A stretch of 64,000 nt of DNA from Marinobacter sp. BGYM27 (GCA_025153445.1 JANZNS010000005.1:62001-126000), one strand, 5' to 3'. Shown: positions 7,750-17,453, counted from the stretch's first letter. Notes: generated by a model not told the origin, from the sequence alone. Translations and numbers: made by a program.

Positions 7750-9755
7750 CCACAACCGCCATCAAAACCCTCCTGATTGCCAACCGGGGCGAAATCGCCC
7801 TGCGCATCATGCGTACGGCTCAGGCATCAGGTATTCATTGCGTTGCAGTGTATTCAGAAGCCGATAGCACTGCGCCATTCGTGCTGCAGGCGGACACCGC
7901 TATTTGTATCGGGCCGGCAGCAGCCACAGAAAGTTATCTGAAGGTGGATGCCATTCTTCAGGCTGCGCGGGACACCCGGGCGGACGCCATTCATCCCGGC
8001 TACGGATTCCTTTCGGAAAACACGACCCTGGCGAGCCAATGCGAAGCTGAGGGCATTCTGTTTGTTGGCCCTCCGGCCGATGCGATTGCCTCGATGGGTT
8101 CCAAAAGTGCGGCCAAAGCTTTGATCGATAAAGCCGGCGTGCCTCTGGTACCCGGCTACCACGGCGACGAACAAACCGCTGAACGCTTTCGTACCGAAGC
8201 CGAAAAGACCGGGTTTCCATTGTTAATCAAGGCCAGCGCCGGTGGTGGTGGCAAAGGCATGCGGGTTGTCCGCGACATGTCCGAGCTCGATGATGCCATC
8301 GCCGGAGCCCAGCGTGAGGCCCAGTCAAGCTTTGGTGACGCACATCTGTTGATGGAGCGCTACCTTGAAACACCGCGCCACGTAGAGGTTCAGGTGCTCT
8401 TTGATACTCAGGGCAACGGCCGCTATCTGTTTGACCGGGACTGCTCGGTGCAGCGCCGGCACCAGAAAATCATCGAGGAAGCCCCTGCACCCGGTATTCC
8501 GGATAATGTGCGCAAAGCGATGGGCGAAGCCGCCGTGCGCTGTGGCGAAGCCATCGGTTATGTAGGCGCCGGGACCGTTGAGTTTCTGTACGAATCCAGC
8601 GGCGAGTTCTTCTTCATGGAGATGAACACCCGCCTGCAGGTCGAGCACCCGGTGACTGAAATGATTACCGGACTGGATCTGGTGGACTGGCAGCTGAAAG
8701 TCGCCGAGGGACAAGCCCTGCCCTGGGCACAGGAAGACCTGCGCTGCCGCGGGCACGCCATGGAAGCCCGGGTATACGCCGAGGATCCTGACAACGACTT
8801 TCTGCCCGTCACAGGCACCCTGCACCACCTGCGGGAGCCCTCAGGGCTTGCCAATGTACGTGTGGATTCCGGCGTAGCAGAGGGTCAGGAAATTACTCCA
8901 TGGTACGACCCGATGCTGGCCAAGGTAATCGCCTGGGGCGAAGACCGCGATAAAGCCCGCCAACAGCTCTTAGCCGCCCTTGCTGACTACAACGTGATGG
9001 GCGTCACTCTGAATATCGATTTTGTCAGCCGGGTACTCAAGCACCCGGCGTTTGCCGGTGCTGACCTCACCACTCACTTTATTGAGCAGTACGAAAGTGA
9101 ACTGGGTGAAAGCCCCTTCTCGGTTCAGGAAAAATTGGCCCTCAGCTGGCTCGCGTGGCAGCAGTCAACCCGCGCGATGGTTGATGATACCGACAGCCCC
9201 TGGGCGCATTCCGACAGTTTCAGGCTCGGCGGTCCCGCTCAGCAACGCTGCGAAATTCGCCTCGCAGGCGAAGACCACAGTTTCCAGTATCAGTTGACCG
9301 GCAACATGCAGGCGATTTTGACGTTTGCAGCGGAAGGCAAAACTGAAGAAGTGAACCTCAGCTGGGTAAGCCACGAAGTCGGCTCTTCACTCACAGTGCG
9401 GCTTGGATCAAAGCGCGTGCGCCTTGCTTTGGCTGAACATGGCGAAAAACTGGGTGTCTTCGCCGATGCATGTCACTGGATTGCACTGGTCAATCATCCC
9501 GAAGAACAAGGCGATGATGCGGCGTCAGACGGCAAGCTTGCAGCACCGATGCACGGTCGTGTCACTGCTGTTTCCTGTGCAGCCGGTGACACCGTCAAGG
9601 CTGGCGCATCGCTGGTGGTCATGGAAGCGATGAAGATGGAGCATGCGCTCAAGGCACCTGCGGACGGTCGTATTATCGCCGTCCACTGCGGTGTTGATGA
9701 CAGCGTGTCTTCAGGTCAGATTCTCGTGGAATTTGAGGCGGGAGATGAATCATGA
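7746..9755 (+). CDS. liuD: Methylcrotonyl-CoA carboxylase, biotin carboxylase subunit
   Basis: Alpha subunit of 3-methylcrotonyl-CoA carboxylase (669 residues). The biotin carboxylase half starts at LLIANRGEIALRI, contains the ATP-grasp loop KASAGGGGKGMR and RDCSVQRRHQKIIEEAPAPG, and ends near residue 450. A linker/BT region follows, and the C-terminal biotinyl domain carries EAMKMEH with the biotinylated lysine at residue 630. The start ATG overlaps the liuC stop (ATGA); an upstream in-frame ATG at 7725 lies inside liuC and is less likely. The stop again overlaps liuE as ATGA. Confidence 0.95.
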   Translation: MTTTAIKTLLIANRGEIALRIMRTAQASGIHCVAVYSEADSTAPFVLQADTAICIGPAAATESYLKVDAILQAARDTRADAIHPGYGFLSENTTLASQCEAEGILFVGPPADAIASMGSKSAAKALIDKAGVPLVPGYHGDEQTAERFRTEAEKTGFPLLIKASAGGGGKGMRVVRDMSELDDAIAGAQREAQSSFGDAHLLMERYLETPRHVEVQVLFDTQGNGRYLFDRDCSVQRRHQKIIEEAPAPGIPDNVRKAMGEAAVRCGEAIGYVGAGTVEFLYESSGEFFFMEMNTRLQVEHPVTEMITGLDLVDWQLKVAEGQALPWAQEDLRCRGHAMEARVYAEDPDNDFLPVTGTLHHLREPSGLANVRVDSGVAEGQEITPWYDPMLAKVIAWGEDRDKARQQLLAALADYNVMGVTLNIDFVSRVLKHPAFAGADLTTHFIEQYESELGESPFSVQEKLALSWLAWQQSTRAMVDDTDSPWAHSDSFRLGGPAQQRCEIRLAGEDHSFQYQLTGNMQAILTFAAEGKTEEVNLSWVSHEVGSSLTVRLGSKRVRLALAEHGEKLGVFADACHWIALVNHPEEQGDDAASDGKLAAPMHGRVTAVSCAAGDTVKAGASLVVMEAMKMEHALKAPADGRIIAVHCGVDDSVSSGQILVEFEAGDES

Positions 9756-10648
9756 GCAGAGAAAACGTCACCCTCGTTGAAGTGGGTTTACGGGACGGTT
9801 TGCAGAACGAATCCACCCCGGTATCTGCCAGCGTTCGCGCTGACTGGTACAACGCCCTGGCAGATGCGGGCCTTCGCCGCATTGAAGCCGGAAGCTTTGT
9901 ATCACCGCGCTGGGTTCCCCAGATGGCAAACACTGACGATGTCATGCGGCAGATCAGGCACGATGCAAAGCTATCCGCTGAAGTGTTGGTACCGAACCTG
10001 AAAGGCCTTGAAGGTGCCCTTGCTTCGGATGCAGACGTCATTGCCGTTTTCACTGCGGCATCGGAAAGTTTCAATCAGAAAAACATCAATTGCTCCATTG
10101 CTGAAAGTCTTGAACGCTTCCAACCCGTCATTGCGGGCGCCAAGCAGGCTGGCAAGCGCGTTCGCGCCTATGTTTCCTGTGTGGTCGGCTGCCCCTATGA
10201 AGGCCCCATCGCACCGGCACAGGTTGCACGCGTGGTGGAGCAGCTACTGGAAATCGGTGCAGACGAAATATCCCTTGGCGATACCATCGGCGTCGCCCGC
10301 CCGAAAGAGATCCACGCACTGCTCGATGCCACCTTGCCGTTGCTACCGACAAACAAACTCGCCCTGCACTGCCACGATACCCGAGGCCAGGCGATCGCCA
10401 ACATCTACGCCTCGCTGGAGCGGGGTATCCGCACCTTCGACAGTGCCGTGGCCGGCCTGGGCGGTTGCCCTTACGCAAAAGGGGCAACCGGCAATGTTGC
10501 GACTGAAGATGTGCTTTACTTGCTGGAGGGCGAAGGTTTCGATACCGGAGTTGATCTTGACGCGGTGGCCCGCTTGGGTGACACCATCTGCAAGACACTC
10601 GATCGTGCCAATCCATCGCGGGTCGGCCGCGCCCTCACCTCCTGCTAA
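9752..10648 (+). CDS. liuE: Hydroxymethylglutaryl-CoA lyase
   Basis: Splits HMG-CoA into acetoacetate and acetyl-CoA, the last step of the leucine pathway. The 298-residue TIM barrel starts with VEVGLRDGLQNES, has the HCHDTRG metal site (two His), and the signature loop GLGGCPYAKGATGN with the active-site cysteine. The start overlaps liuD by four bases, so translation is probably coupled. The product acetoacetate is handled by the next gene. Confidence 0.95.
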   Translation: MSRENVTLVEVGLRDGLQNESTPVSASVRADWYNALADAGLRRIEAGSFVSPRWVPQMANTDDVMRQIRHDAKLSAEVLVPNLKGLEGALASDADVIAVFTAASESFNQKNINCSIAESLERFQPVIAGAKQAGKRVRAYVSCVVGCPYEGPIAPAQVARVVEQLLEIGADEISLGDTIGVARPKEIHALLDATLPLLPTNKLALHCHDTRGQAIANIYASLERGIRTFDSAVAGLGGCPYAKGATGNVATEDVLYLLEGEGFDTGVDLDAVARLGDTICKTLDRANPSRVGRALTSC

Positions 10649-10669
10649 TTCATAATCAGAACGGTTGAA

Positions 10670-12643
10670 ATGATGAGCGATTCTTTACTCTGGAAGCCAA
10701 CACCCGAACGCATCGCCGGCACACAGCTGACCCTGTTCGAAAACAGGCTTCGTGACAGTTTTCCCGATATCAAACCCGGGTATCAGGGGCTGCACGACTG
10801 GAGCGTTCATTATGCCGACGATTTCTGGCAGGCGCTGGTAGACGATTTATGTATCGTCGGCGACTGGACCGGCCCTGTGTCGGCAGAGACGCCTGAAGTG
10901 GTCGGACGCCGCTTCTTTCCAGAGGCCCGGCTCAATTTCGCCGAGAACATGTTGGCCCGGGGCAACCCTGAATCCCTGGCGATCATTGAGCACCGTGAGG
11001 ATGGACGTCGCCGGCAGGTGACCTACGAAACCTTGCGTCGGCAATCACAAGCGCTGGCCGGATTTCTGAAAGAGCAAGGTGTCGAAAGCGGCGATCGCGT
11101 CGCCGGTTTTGTGCCGAACGGTATCGAAGCGGTGGTCGGTATGCTGGCAGCGAGTCAGTTGGGAGCCGTCTGGTCATCCTGCTCGCCCGATTTCGGTGTA
11201 AACGGCGTGATTGACCGGTTTGGCCAGATCAAGCCCAAAGTACTCATCGCGATTGATGGCTACTGCTATAACGGCAAGACAATCGATACGCGGCAGCGCG
11301 TTCAGGACATCGTCAGTTCGCTGCCAACCCTGAAGCGATTGATCCGAATCCACAACGCCGACAGCTGCCCCTGGGGCGGTGACGTGGAAGGCCTCGACTG
11401 GGAAGAAGCCATCCTGCATGCGCCGGAAACCCACTATAAACGCATGCCATTCAACGATCCGCTCTATATTCTCTACTCGTCGGGCACCACCGGTGTACCG
11501 AAGTGTATCGTTCATGGCATCGGCGGCACGCTGATCCAGCATCTTAAAGAACTGTCTCTCAATACCGATGTGCGCCCCGGCGACCGGATGTTCTACTACA
11601 CCACCTGTGGCTGGATGATGTGGAACTGGCTGGTCAGCAGCCTGGGTCTCGGCGCGACCCTGATTCTGTTCGACGGCTCGCCCTTTTCGCCCACGCCGTC
11701 GATCCTCTGGGATATCGCAGAAAAGGAAAATATCCGCATCTTCGGCGCCAGCGCGAAATACTATGCGGCCTGCGAAAAAGAAGGCCTCTCGCCCGGCAAG
11801 AGCCACAACCTCGGAACGCTCGATGCTCTGCTTTCAACTGGCAGCCCGCTATCTCACGAGAGTTTCGATTACCTCTACCGGGAAGTGAAATCCGACGTCT
11901 GCGTGTCCAGTATTTCCGGCGGTACCGACGTGGTGTCCTGCTTTGCTCTGGGCTGCCCGAACTTGCCGGTTTACCGCGGCGAGCTGCAATGTCTGGGACT
12001 GGCAATGGATGTCGCGTTCGCTGACGATGACGGCAATCCGATGGCGACCGGCAAAGGTGAGTTGATCTGTCGTAACGCCTTCCCCGCCATGCCCGTCGGT
12101 TTTTGGGATGATCCGGGTCAGAACCGTTTCCGCGATGCCTATTTCAGCCGCTTCCCCGGCATTTGGGCTCATGGCGATTATGGTGAGCTCTGCCCTCATG
12201 AGGCAACGGATGAGCTGCCTGAGCAGGTTGGCGCGATTATTCACGGACGATCTGACGCCACACTCAACCCCGGCGGCGTGCGCATCGGCACGGCCGAAAT
12301 CTATCGACAGGTAGAAAAGGTGGAGTCGGTATTGGAAGCCCTGGCCATCGGGCAGAAATGGCAAGACGATGTGCGTGTAGTGCTGTTTGTACGATTACGT
12401 GAAGGCGTCACTCTGGATGACGCGCTGATTAAAATTATCCGCGACACCATCCGCAGCAATACCACGCCGAGACACGTCCCTGCGCGGATTATTCAGGTGC
12501 CCGATATCCCCCGCACAATCAGTGGTAAGATCGTCGAACTGGCCGTACGTAATGTGGTCCACGGTGAGCCCGTCAAGAATCAGGACGCGCTGGCCAACCC
12601 TGAAGCATTACGTCATTTTGACAATCTTCCGGAGCTCCAATAG
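10670..12643 (+). CDS. Acetoacetyl-CoA synthetase
   Basis: ATP-dependent activation of acetoacetate to acetoacetyl-CoA (AacS family, 657 residues). An ANL-superfamily protein with an N-terminal acetyl-CoA-synthetase-like segment, the AMP loop YSSGTTGVPK near residue 269, and a C-terminal domain ending in the catalytic Lys region (PRTISGKIVE). AacS-specific features include the WSSCSPDFGVNGVIDRFGQI region. ATG 10670 and ATG 10673 are both possible. It lies 21 bases after liuE and completes leucine use to acetyl-CoA with ATP; many liu operons use a succinyl-CoA transferase instead. Confidence 0.92.
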   Translation: MMSDSLLWKPTPERIAGTQLTLFENRLRDSFPDIKPGYQGLHDWSVHYADDFWQALVDDLCIVGDWTGPVSAETPEVVGRRFFPEARLNFAENMLARGNPESLAIIEHREDGRRRQVTYETLRRQSQALAGFLKEQGVESGDRVAGFVPNGIEAVVGMLAASQLGAVWSSCSPDFGVNGVIDRFGQIKPKVLIAIDGYCYNGKTIDTRQRVQDIVSSLPTLKRLIRIHNADSCPWGGDVEGLDWEEAILHAPETHYKRMPFNDPLYILYSSGTTGVPKCIVHGIGGTLIQHLKELSLNTDVRPGDRMFYYTTCGWMMWNWLVSSLGLGATLILFDGSPFSPTPSILWDIAEKENIRIFGASAKYYAACEKEGLSPGKSHNLGTLDALLSTGSPLSHESFDYLYREVKSDVCVSSISGGTDVVSCFALGCPNLPVYRGELQCLGLAMDVAFADDDGNPMATGKGELICRNAFPAMPVGFWDDPGQNRFRDAYFSRFPGIWAHGDYGELCPHEATDELPEQVGAIIHGRSDATLNPGGVRIGTAEIYRQVEKVESVLEALAIGQKWQDDVRVVLFVRLREGVTLDDALIKIIRDTIRSNTTPRHVPARIIQVPDIPRTISGKIVELAVRNVVHGEPVKNQDALANPEALRHFDNLPELQ

Positions 12644-12688
12644 TCAGGGAGTTCCTGATCAGGTCTATTGAAGGCGCGTTCTCCCACC

Positions 12689-14086
12689 ATGACCAATACC
12701 ACAGGCTTTACCCTCAAGGAGCTTTCCGATCTTTCGGAAAGCCCCCTGCTGACATTGCTCGATCACATCTGTGAGGGCAGCATCATCGTTGATGATCGGG
12801 CCCGTATCCTGTTTATCAGTGACAAATACCGGAAAGTGCTGGGTATTGACCGCAAGCTGGCTGCCAAAGGTATGCCGGTTGAAGAGCTGATCCCCAACAG
12901 CATGATGCGCCAGGTGGTCAATAATGGTCAGCCGATTCTTTTGGATCTGCTTCGTGCCCGGGAAACCTGGATGGTGGTCACCCGCATCCCGATACGGGAT
13001 CAGGCAGACAAGGTCATCGGTGGTATTGGTTTTGTGTTCTACAAGGACATGGACTACCTCAAGGCATTTGTCGACAAGTACGGCCGCCTCAGAGGCCTTC
13101 CCACCACCGCCGAACAGCAACTCGCCAGCATGCGCGATACCAAATATACCTTTGCCGACTATATCGGCCAGAGCGAGCCGGTGGAGCGCCTGTTGCAACG
13201 CGCCCGCAGAGCTGCGGAGCTGGATACTACCGTGCTGTTGCTGGGCGAAACCGGCACCGGCAAAGAAGTGCTCGCCCATGCAATCCATCACGCCTCAGTC
13301 CGTACTGATCGCCCTTTTGTCGGGATCAATATGGCGGCAGTGCCAGATAACCTGATGGAGGCTGAGTTCTTCGGCGTCGCGCCCGGTGCTTATACGGGTG
13401 CAGATAAAAAAGGGCGCAAAGGCAAATTGCAGCTAGCAGACAAAGGCACGCTGTTTCTCGACGAAGTCGGCGATCTTCCCCACAGCTTGCAAAGTAAGCT
13501 GCTGAGGGTGTTGCAGGAACAGGAGTTCGAGCCGCTGGGGTCGAACGATGTGATCCGTGTTGATGTCAGAATCATCGCGGCTACCAGCCGGGATCTCAAG
13601 GCCATGGTAGAAACCGGTGATTTTCGCGCCGACCTGTATTATCGCCTCAATGTGCTGCCAATAGAAGTACCGCCTCTACGGGATCGTGTAGACGATATCG
13701 AACTTCTGGCCGATGCGATGATTCGTAAAATCGCTCACGGACTAGGTGTCTCCCGGAAGTGGCTGGACGCAGATGCACTCGCCTACCTGAAAGCACATGA
13801 CTGGCCCGGTAACGTACGGGAGCTCCAGAACATGCTTGAGCGCACATTTATCTTCTCCCAAAGCTCAACACTGAGTGCCGAAGAGTTCCATTCGCCATCG
13901 ATGGACCGCCCGACAGAAACGGCAGCGCCAGCCATTGAGCCTCTTCAGAGCATTGTTGCCAAAGCTGAAAGTGACGGCATTCGCAAAGCGCTGGAGTTAA
14001 CCGACAACAACCGCTCCCAGGCGGCCAGGGCTCTCGGTATTTCCCGCGCCAACCTATATGAAAAGATGGCGCGCTACGGGCTCTAG
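12689..14086 (+). CDS. PAS-domain sigma-54-dependent activator
   Basis: Enhancer-binding transcription activator of 465 residues. An N-terminal PAS-like sensor (about 20-125, with GSIIVDDRARILFIS) replaces a phosphoreceiver. The AAA+ core has Walker A GETGTGKE, a GAYTGA loop that contacts sigma-54 and Walker B GTLFLDEVGD. A Fis-type helix-turn-helix ends the protein (NRSQAARALGISRANLYEKM). ATG 12689 is chosen over a TTG at 12668. It lies 45 bases after aacS and immediately ahead of a sigma-54-like promoter serving the TRAP transporter, so that operon is the likely target. PAS activators of this kind probably sense a small intracellular molecule; which one is unknown. Confidence 0.92.
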   Translation: MTNTTGFTLKELSDLSESPLLTLLDHICEGSIIVDDRARILFISDKYRKVLGIDRKLAAKGMPVEELIPNSMMRQVVNNGQPILLDLLRARETWMVVTRIPIRDQADKVIGGIGFVFYKDMDYLKAFVDKYGRLRGLPTTAEQQLASMRDTKYTFADYIGQSEPVERLLQRARRAAELDTTVLLLGETGTGKEVLAHAIHHASVRTDRPFVGINMAAVPDNLMEAEFFGVAPGAYTGADKKGRKGKLQLADKGTLFLDEVGDLPHSLQSKLLRVLQEQEFEPLGSNDVIRVDVRIIAATSRDLKAMVETGDFRADLYYRLNVLPIEVPPLRDRVDDIELLADAMIRKIAHGLGVSRKWLDADALAYLKAHDWPGNVRELQNMLERTFIFSQSSTLSAEEFHSPSMDRPTETAAPAIEPLQSIVAKAESDGIRKALELTDNNRSQAARALGISRANLYEKMARYGL

Positions 14087-14119
14087 AGCAAAAAACAGGT
14101 GTCCGGAATACAAGACAGT

Positions 14120-14135
14120 GTCTGAATAATCAGAC
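14120..14135. promoter_or_regulatory. Putative activator site 1 (inverted repeat)
   Basis: GTCTGA-ATAA-TCAGAC, perfect 6-bp arms, about 134 bases upstream of the predicted -24 element. Together with the base before it, TGTCTGAATA here recurs on the opposite strand in the dyad at 14182-14209. A pair of similar dyads ahead of a sigma-54-like promoter is the normal layout for enhancer-binding protein sites. Confidence 0.55.
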
Positions 14136-14181
14136 GCCTGATTGACGTAGCGTCATCCCCTCTCACTTCGTATTAACCGAG

Positions 14182-14209
14182 ACAACTGTCTTTATATTCA
14201 GACAGTTGT
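14182..14209. promoter_or_regulatory. Putative activator site 2 or terminator (inverted repeat)
   Basis: ACAACTGTC and GACAGTTGT flank a 10-base centre, perfect 9-bp arms. On the minus strand it contains TGTCTGAATA, shared with the dyad at 14120-14135. TTTTT follows on the plus strand, so it could also serve as the terminator of the activator gene ending at 14086. Both roles may hold. Confidence 0.5.
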
Positions 14210-14249
14210 TTTTACCCTATCTCGCAATACCATCTCTATCCAATTGAAT

Positions 14250-14267
14250 ATAAACAACTTTGTTTAT
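14250..14267. promoter_or_regulatory. AT-rich palindrome next to the -24 element
   Basis: ATAAACAA-CT-TTGTTTAT, perfect 8-bp arms, ending one base before the predicted sigma-54 promoter. Possibly a repressor operator or a bending-protein site; nothing in the sequence decides. Confidence 0.4.
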
Positions 14268-14268
14268 C

Positions 14269-14284
14269 TGGCATGAGACTTGTG
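14269..14284 (+). promoter_or_regulatory. Sigma-54-type (-24/-12) promoter for dctP
   Basis: TGGCATGAGACTTGTG matches the -24/-12 consensus with the correct spacing (TGGCA, then TTG); the -12 element reads GT rather than GC. It would start transcription about 43 bases before dctP. It sits downstream of an enhancer-binding protein gene and two related dyads. Confidence 0.7.
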
Positions 14285-14337
14285 TATGTGTGGGTGCAGA
14301 TTAACGACTGCCACACAAAAACAATAGAGGTCTCAAA

Positions 14338-15399
14338 ATGACAAACAGCCGAAAAGCGCTCGCCCTGATTTCCGCCTGCAGTCTGGTTGCAGCCACCATC
14401 TCAACCCCTTCCTTTGCAGAGGAAAAAATCCGCTGGAAAATGCAGGCAGCCTACGGAAGTAACCTTCCAGCGCTGGGAGATGTCATTCCCGGTGTACTCG
14501 AAGACTTGAAAGAAGCGACCGACGGCCGGGTGTTCATCAAACACTACGAGCCCAACAAACTTGTCCCTACCCTGAATATCACTGATGCCGTGCGCACCGG
14601 AAAGCTTGACGCCGGCTACACCTGGATCGGCTACGATCAGGGCAAAATCCCGTCTTCCGTTCTGTTTTCAGCGGTGCCGTTTGGTATGGAGCCTTGGGAA
14701 TATATGGCCTGGTGGTATGACGGTGAAGGCCAGAAGCTCGCTGAAGACGTGTACGAAAAAAATAATGTCCACCCCGTACTGTGCGGCCTGACGGGCCCTG
14801 AAACCGGCGGCTGGTTCAACAAGGAAATTAACAGCCTTGAGGATATCAAGGGCCTGAAAATCCGCTATGCGGGCATCGGCGGTCGTATTCTTCAGGAACT
14901 CGGCGCATCCGTGACCGTATTGCCCGGTGGTGAGATCTTCCAGGCACTTGAGAAAGGCGCAATCGATGCATCGGAATTCTCGCTGCCAACCGTAGACAAG
15001 CAACTGGGCTTCAACCGTGTCGCGAAGTACAACTACTTCCCGGGCTGGCATCAGCCGTTTGCTGCGTTCCACCTGATCGTCAACAAGGAAAAATGGGACG
15101 AAATCAGCGACGCCGACAAGAAACTCATCGACCTGACCTGTCAGGCGGCTGTCGCTCGCAACCTGTCCCGCAGCGAGGCCTTCCAGGGCCAGGCCATCAA
15201 GTATCTTGAAGAGAACGGTGCCGAAACCCGCAAGCTGCCTGAGCCAGTGCTGCGCGAATTGGAGAAAGTCACCCAGACCGTGCTGCAAAGCGAAGCAGAC
15301 AAAGACGCGGACTTCTCCAAAGTCTGGGAAAGCCAGAAAGCATTCCAGGACCAGTATCAGGTCTGGCAGGATCTTGGCTATCTTCCGCGGGACTTCTAA
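14338..15399 (+). CDS. dctP: TRAP transporter periplasmic substrate-binding protein
   Basis: Extracytoplasmic binding protein of a tripartite ATP-independent transporter (353 residues). A signal peptide ends at SFA after residue 27. The DctP fold includes the conserved arginine strand GLKIRYAGIGGR that binds the substrate carboxylate. The segment GGEIFQALEKGAIDASEF and the FPGWHQP loop resemble 2-oxoacid-type (TakP-like) binders more than C4-dicarboxylate binders. GAGG lies upstream of ATG 14338. It is the first gene after the sigma-54-like promoter, and a hairpin follows before dctQ. Given the neighbours, the ligand may be a short or branched oxo/carboxylic acid; this is inference. Confidence 0.92.
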   Translation: MTNSRKALALISACSLVAATISTPSFAEEKIRWKMQAAYGSNLPALGDVIPGVLEDLKEATDGRVFIKHYEPNKLVPTLNITDAVRTGKLDAGYTWIGYDQGKIPSSVLFSAVPFGMEPWEYMAWWYDGEGQKLAEDVYEKNNVHPVLCGLTGPETGGWFNKEINSLEDIKGLKIRYAGIGGRILQELGASVTVLPGGEIFQALEKGAIDASEFSLPTVDKQLGFNRVAKYNYFPGWHQPFAAFHLIVNKEKWDEISDADKKLIDLTCQAAVARNLSRSEAFQGQAIKYLEENGAETRKLPEPVLRELEKVTQTVLQSEADKDADFSKVWESQKAFQDQYQVWQDLGYLPRDF

Positions 15400-15458
15400 A
15401 CCCGTCGCCCCGCACCAGTCCTGAACCTGGTAATTCCAATCTTTCCGCATGAATGAAC

Positions 15459-15478
15459 GCTGGCCCTGCGGGGCCAGC
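15459..15478 (+). terminator. Intercistronic hairpin between dctP and dctQ
   Basis: GCTGGCCC-TGCG-GGGCCAGC, a perfect 8-bp stem with a four-base loop and no long T-run after it. It lies 60 bases after dctP and 26 before dctQ. Such a hairpin can protect the dctP message or partly attenuate read-through, giving more binding protein than membrane subunits. Confidence 0.6.
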
Positions 15479-15503
15479 CTTTCGCCTGTATCCGGAGATA
15501 ATA

Positions 15504-16094
15504 ATGACGGCTTCGTCCTCAACCGATCGGCCAGAACTCGAGCCGGCACCGCAGGGGCTTTCTGGCGAGTCATTGCCCCACACTGCAATATCGCGTGCAC
15601 TCGACGGCCTTATCCAACGTATTGGTGCTGCGAGCGCCTGGCTCTGGCCCATTCTGATGCTGGTGATTATCACCAATGTCGTTTCACGTTACGCCTTCAG
15701 CGAAGGCTTTATCGAGCTCGAGGAGCTGCAATGGCACATCTACTCGGCCGGGTTTCTGATTGCCCTGTCGTACGCACTGCTACTCGATAGTCATGTGCGC
15801 GTCGATCTGGTTCGGGAACGCATCAGCTATCGCAAACAGGCGGTTATCGAACTGCTTGGCATACTCCTGCTGCTTGGGCCTTTCATCGGCATGCTGCTTT
15901 ATTTTGCGGTGCCCTACGTTATTGATTCGTGGACGATGAACGAAGTGTCGTCTGCACCCGGCGGCCTCTCATCCCGCTGGATTGTGAAAAGCGCACTGCC
16001 GCTGGGTCTGACGCTCGTTCTTGTAGCGGCCTTCTCACGCCTGACTCGCCTGCTGGCCTTTCTGCTGTCGCCGGAGGTGAAGCATGGAAATTAA
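15504..16094 (+). CDS. dctQ: TRAP transporter small permease
   Basis: Small integral membrane subunit of the TRAP transporter, 196 residues from ATG 15504 (GGAG seven bases before it). About four hydrophobic helices are visible, beginning near ASAWLWPILMLVIITNVVSRY and followed by the helix containing IYSAGFLIALSYALLL. The N-terminal 30 or so residues are a soluble Ser/Pro/Glu-rich tail. Its end overlaps the dctM start by 11 bases, the usual QM coupling. Confidence 0.9.
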   Translation: MTASSSTDRPELEPAPQGLSGESLPHTAISRALDGLIQRIGAASAWLWPILMLVIITNVVSRYAFSEGFIELEELQWHIYSAGFLIALSYALLLDSHVRVDLVRERISYRKQAVIELLGILLLLGPFIGMLLYFAVPYVIDSWTMNEVSSAPGGLSSRWIVKSALPLGLTLVLVAAFSRLTRLLAFLLSPEVKHGN

Positions 16095-17442
16095 TGAAAT
16101 TCTCGCGGCCTGTATGTTCGGGTCGTTCATCCTGCTGATCTTCAGCGGTTTCCCGATCGCCTGGGTTCTCGGTGGCATCGCCGTCGTGTTTACCGGCATC
16201 GCCCTGTTGTCTGACCTGTATCTCGATACCTTTATTGCGATGGACTGGAGCTACTTCTCGCTGACCATTGAGCGCATCTGGGGCACGATGAGCAGCTGGG
16301 TACTGGTCGCCATTCCCATGTTTGTGTTTATGGGCCAGATGCTGGACCGGTCCGGCATGGCCGAGAAGCTGATGCTCAACGTCTCGCGCCTTTTCGGACG
16401 TCTTAACGGCGGTACCGCTATCGCGGTCGTGATTATCGGCCTTCTTCTGGCGGCTTCGACCGGTATTGTGGGCGCCTCTGTCGCCTTGCTGACGCTCCTC
16501 GCTGTCCCTGTCATGCTGAAGCGGGAATACCAGCCAGAGCTGGCTGTGGGCACCGTGTGCGCCGTTGGTACTCTAGGCATCCTGATGCCACCCTCGATCA
16601 TGCTCGTAATGATGGCCGATCAGCTGGCGATGTCGGTCGGCGATCTGTTTATGGGCGCCGTCTTCCCCAGCGCGTTACTGGGCGTAGTATTCGTGCTCTA
16701 TATCGTTATCCGCGGCAAGCTCCAGCCCCACGTTGCGCCGGCAGGGGACGACGCCGAGCCGGTAACCTTTGGTATTGTTCTCGACGCTATCAAATCGATA
16801 CTGCCGCCTGCATTCCTTATTCTCGCAGTCCTGGGCAGCATCTTTGCCGGCATTGCGACCCCCACTGAGGCTTCAGGTGTTGGCGCGTTCGGTGCCACCC
16901 TGCTCGCGCTGACCAACAAGCGGCTTAACCTTGATGTCATGCGGGATGTTTGCCGCGAAACCAGCAAAACCACCGCGTTCATATTCGCGTTGCTGATTGG
17001 CGCTACTGCGTTTTCACTGGTCCTGCGTGGCCTTGGCGGCGATGAGATGATCGAGTCTGCCCTGCATAACCTGCCGTTCGGACCTGCAGGTATCGTGATC
17101 TGTATCCTGCTGCTCACCTTCCTGCTCGGTTTTGTGCTCGACTGGATCGAAATCACGCTGATTATTCTGCCGCTGGTTGCGCCGGTTATTCACGCGCTGG
17201 GATTCGATCTGGTGTGGTTCACCGTGCTCTTCGCTGTTTGTTTGCAAACGTCGTTCCTGACGCCGCCGGTCGGCTTCGCTTTGTTCTATTGTAAAGGTGT
17301 AGCGCCGAAATCAATCGGTGTTAAAACACTCTACAAAGGCGTTATGCCCTTTATCCTGCTTCAGGTAACGGTATTGGCCATCATCTTTATCTGGCCGGAT
17401 ATCGTGACATGGCTGCCAACCCAAGCCTACGGCGGCCAATAA
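16084..17442 (+). CDS. dctM: TRAP transporter large permease
   Basis: Large membrane subunit that couples sodium flow to substrate uptake; 452 residues with a dozen or so hydrophobic segments throughout. Family landmarks include the [14 protein letters not shown] loop, the [20 protein letters not shown] helix and [19 protein letters not shown]. It overlaps dctQ by 11 bases and is followed after 11 bases by the CoA-transferase gene, implying that uptake and activation are coexpressed. Confidence 0.93.
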   Translation: MEINEILAACMFGSFILLIFSGFPIAWVLGGIAVVFTGIALLSDLYLDTFIAMDWSYFSLTIERIWGTMSSWVLVAIPMFVFMGQMLDRSGMAEKLMLNVSRLFGRLNGGTAIAVVIIGLLLAASTGIVGASVALLTLLAVPVMLKREYQPELAVGTVCAVGTLGILMPPSIMLVMMADQLAMSVGDLFMGAVFPSALLGVVFVLYIVIRGKLQPHVAPAGDDAEPVTFGIVLDAIKSILPPAFLILAVLGSIFAGIATPTEASGVGAFGATLLALTNKRLNLDVMRDVCRETSKTTAFIFALLIGATAFSLVLRGLGGDEMIESALHNLPFGPAGIVICILLLTFLLGFVLDWIEITLIILPLVAPVIHALGFDLVWFTVLFAVCLQTSFLTPPVGFALFYCKGVAPKSIGVKTLYKGVMPFILLQVTVLAIIFIWPDIVTWLPTQAYGGQ

Positions 17443-17453
17443 GGAGAACAAGA

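Noticed and set aside
14143-14155. TGACG-TAG-CGTCA as a third LiuR site
   Set aside because: It shares TTGACGT with the LiuR sites but lacks the ACGTAAA half, so it does not match the two-site pattern well enough.
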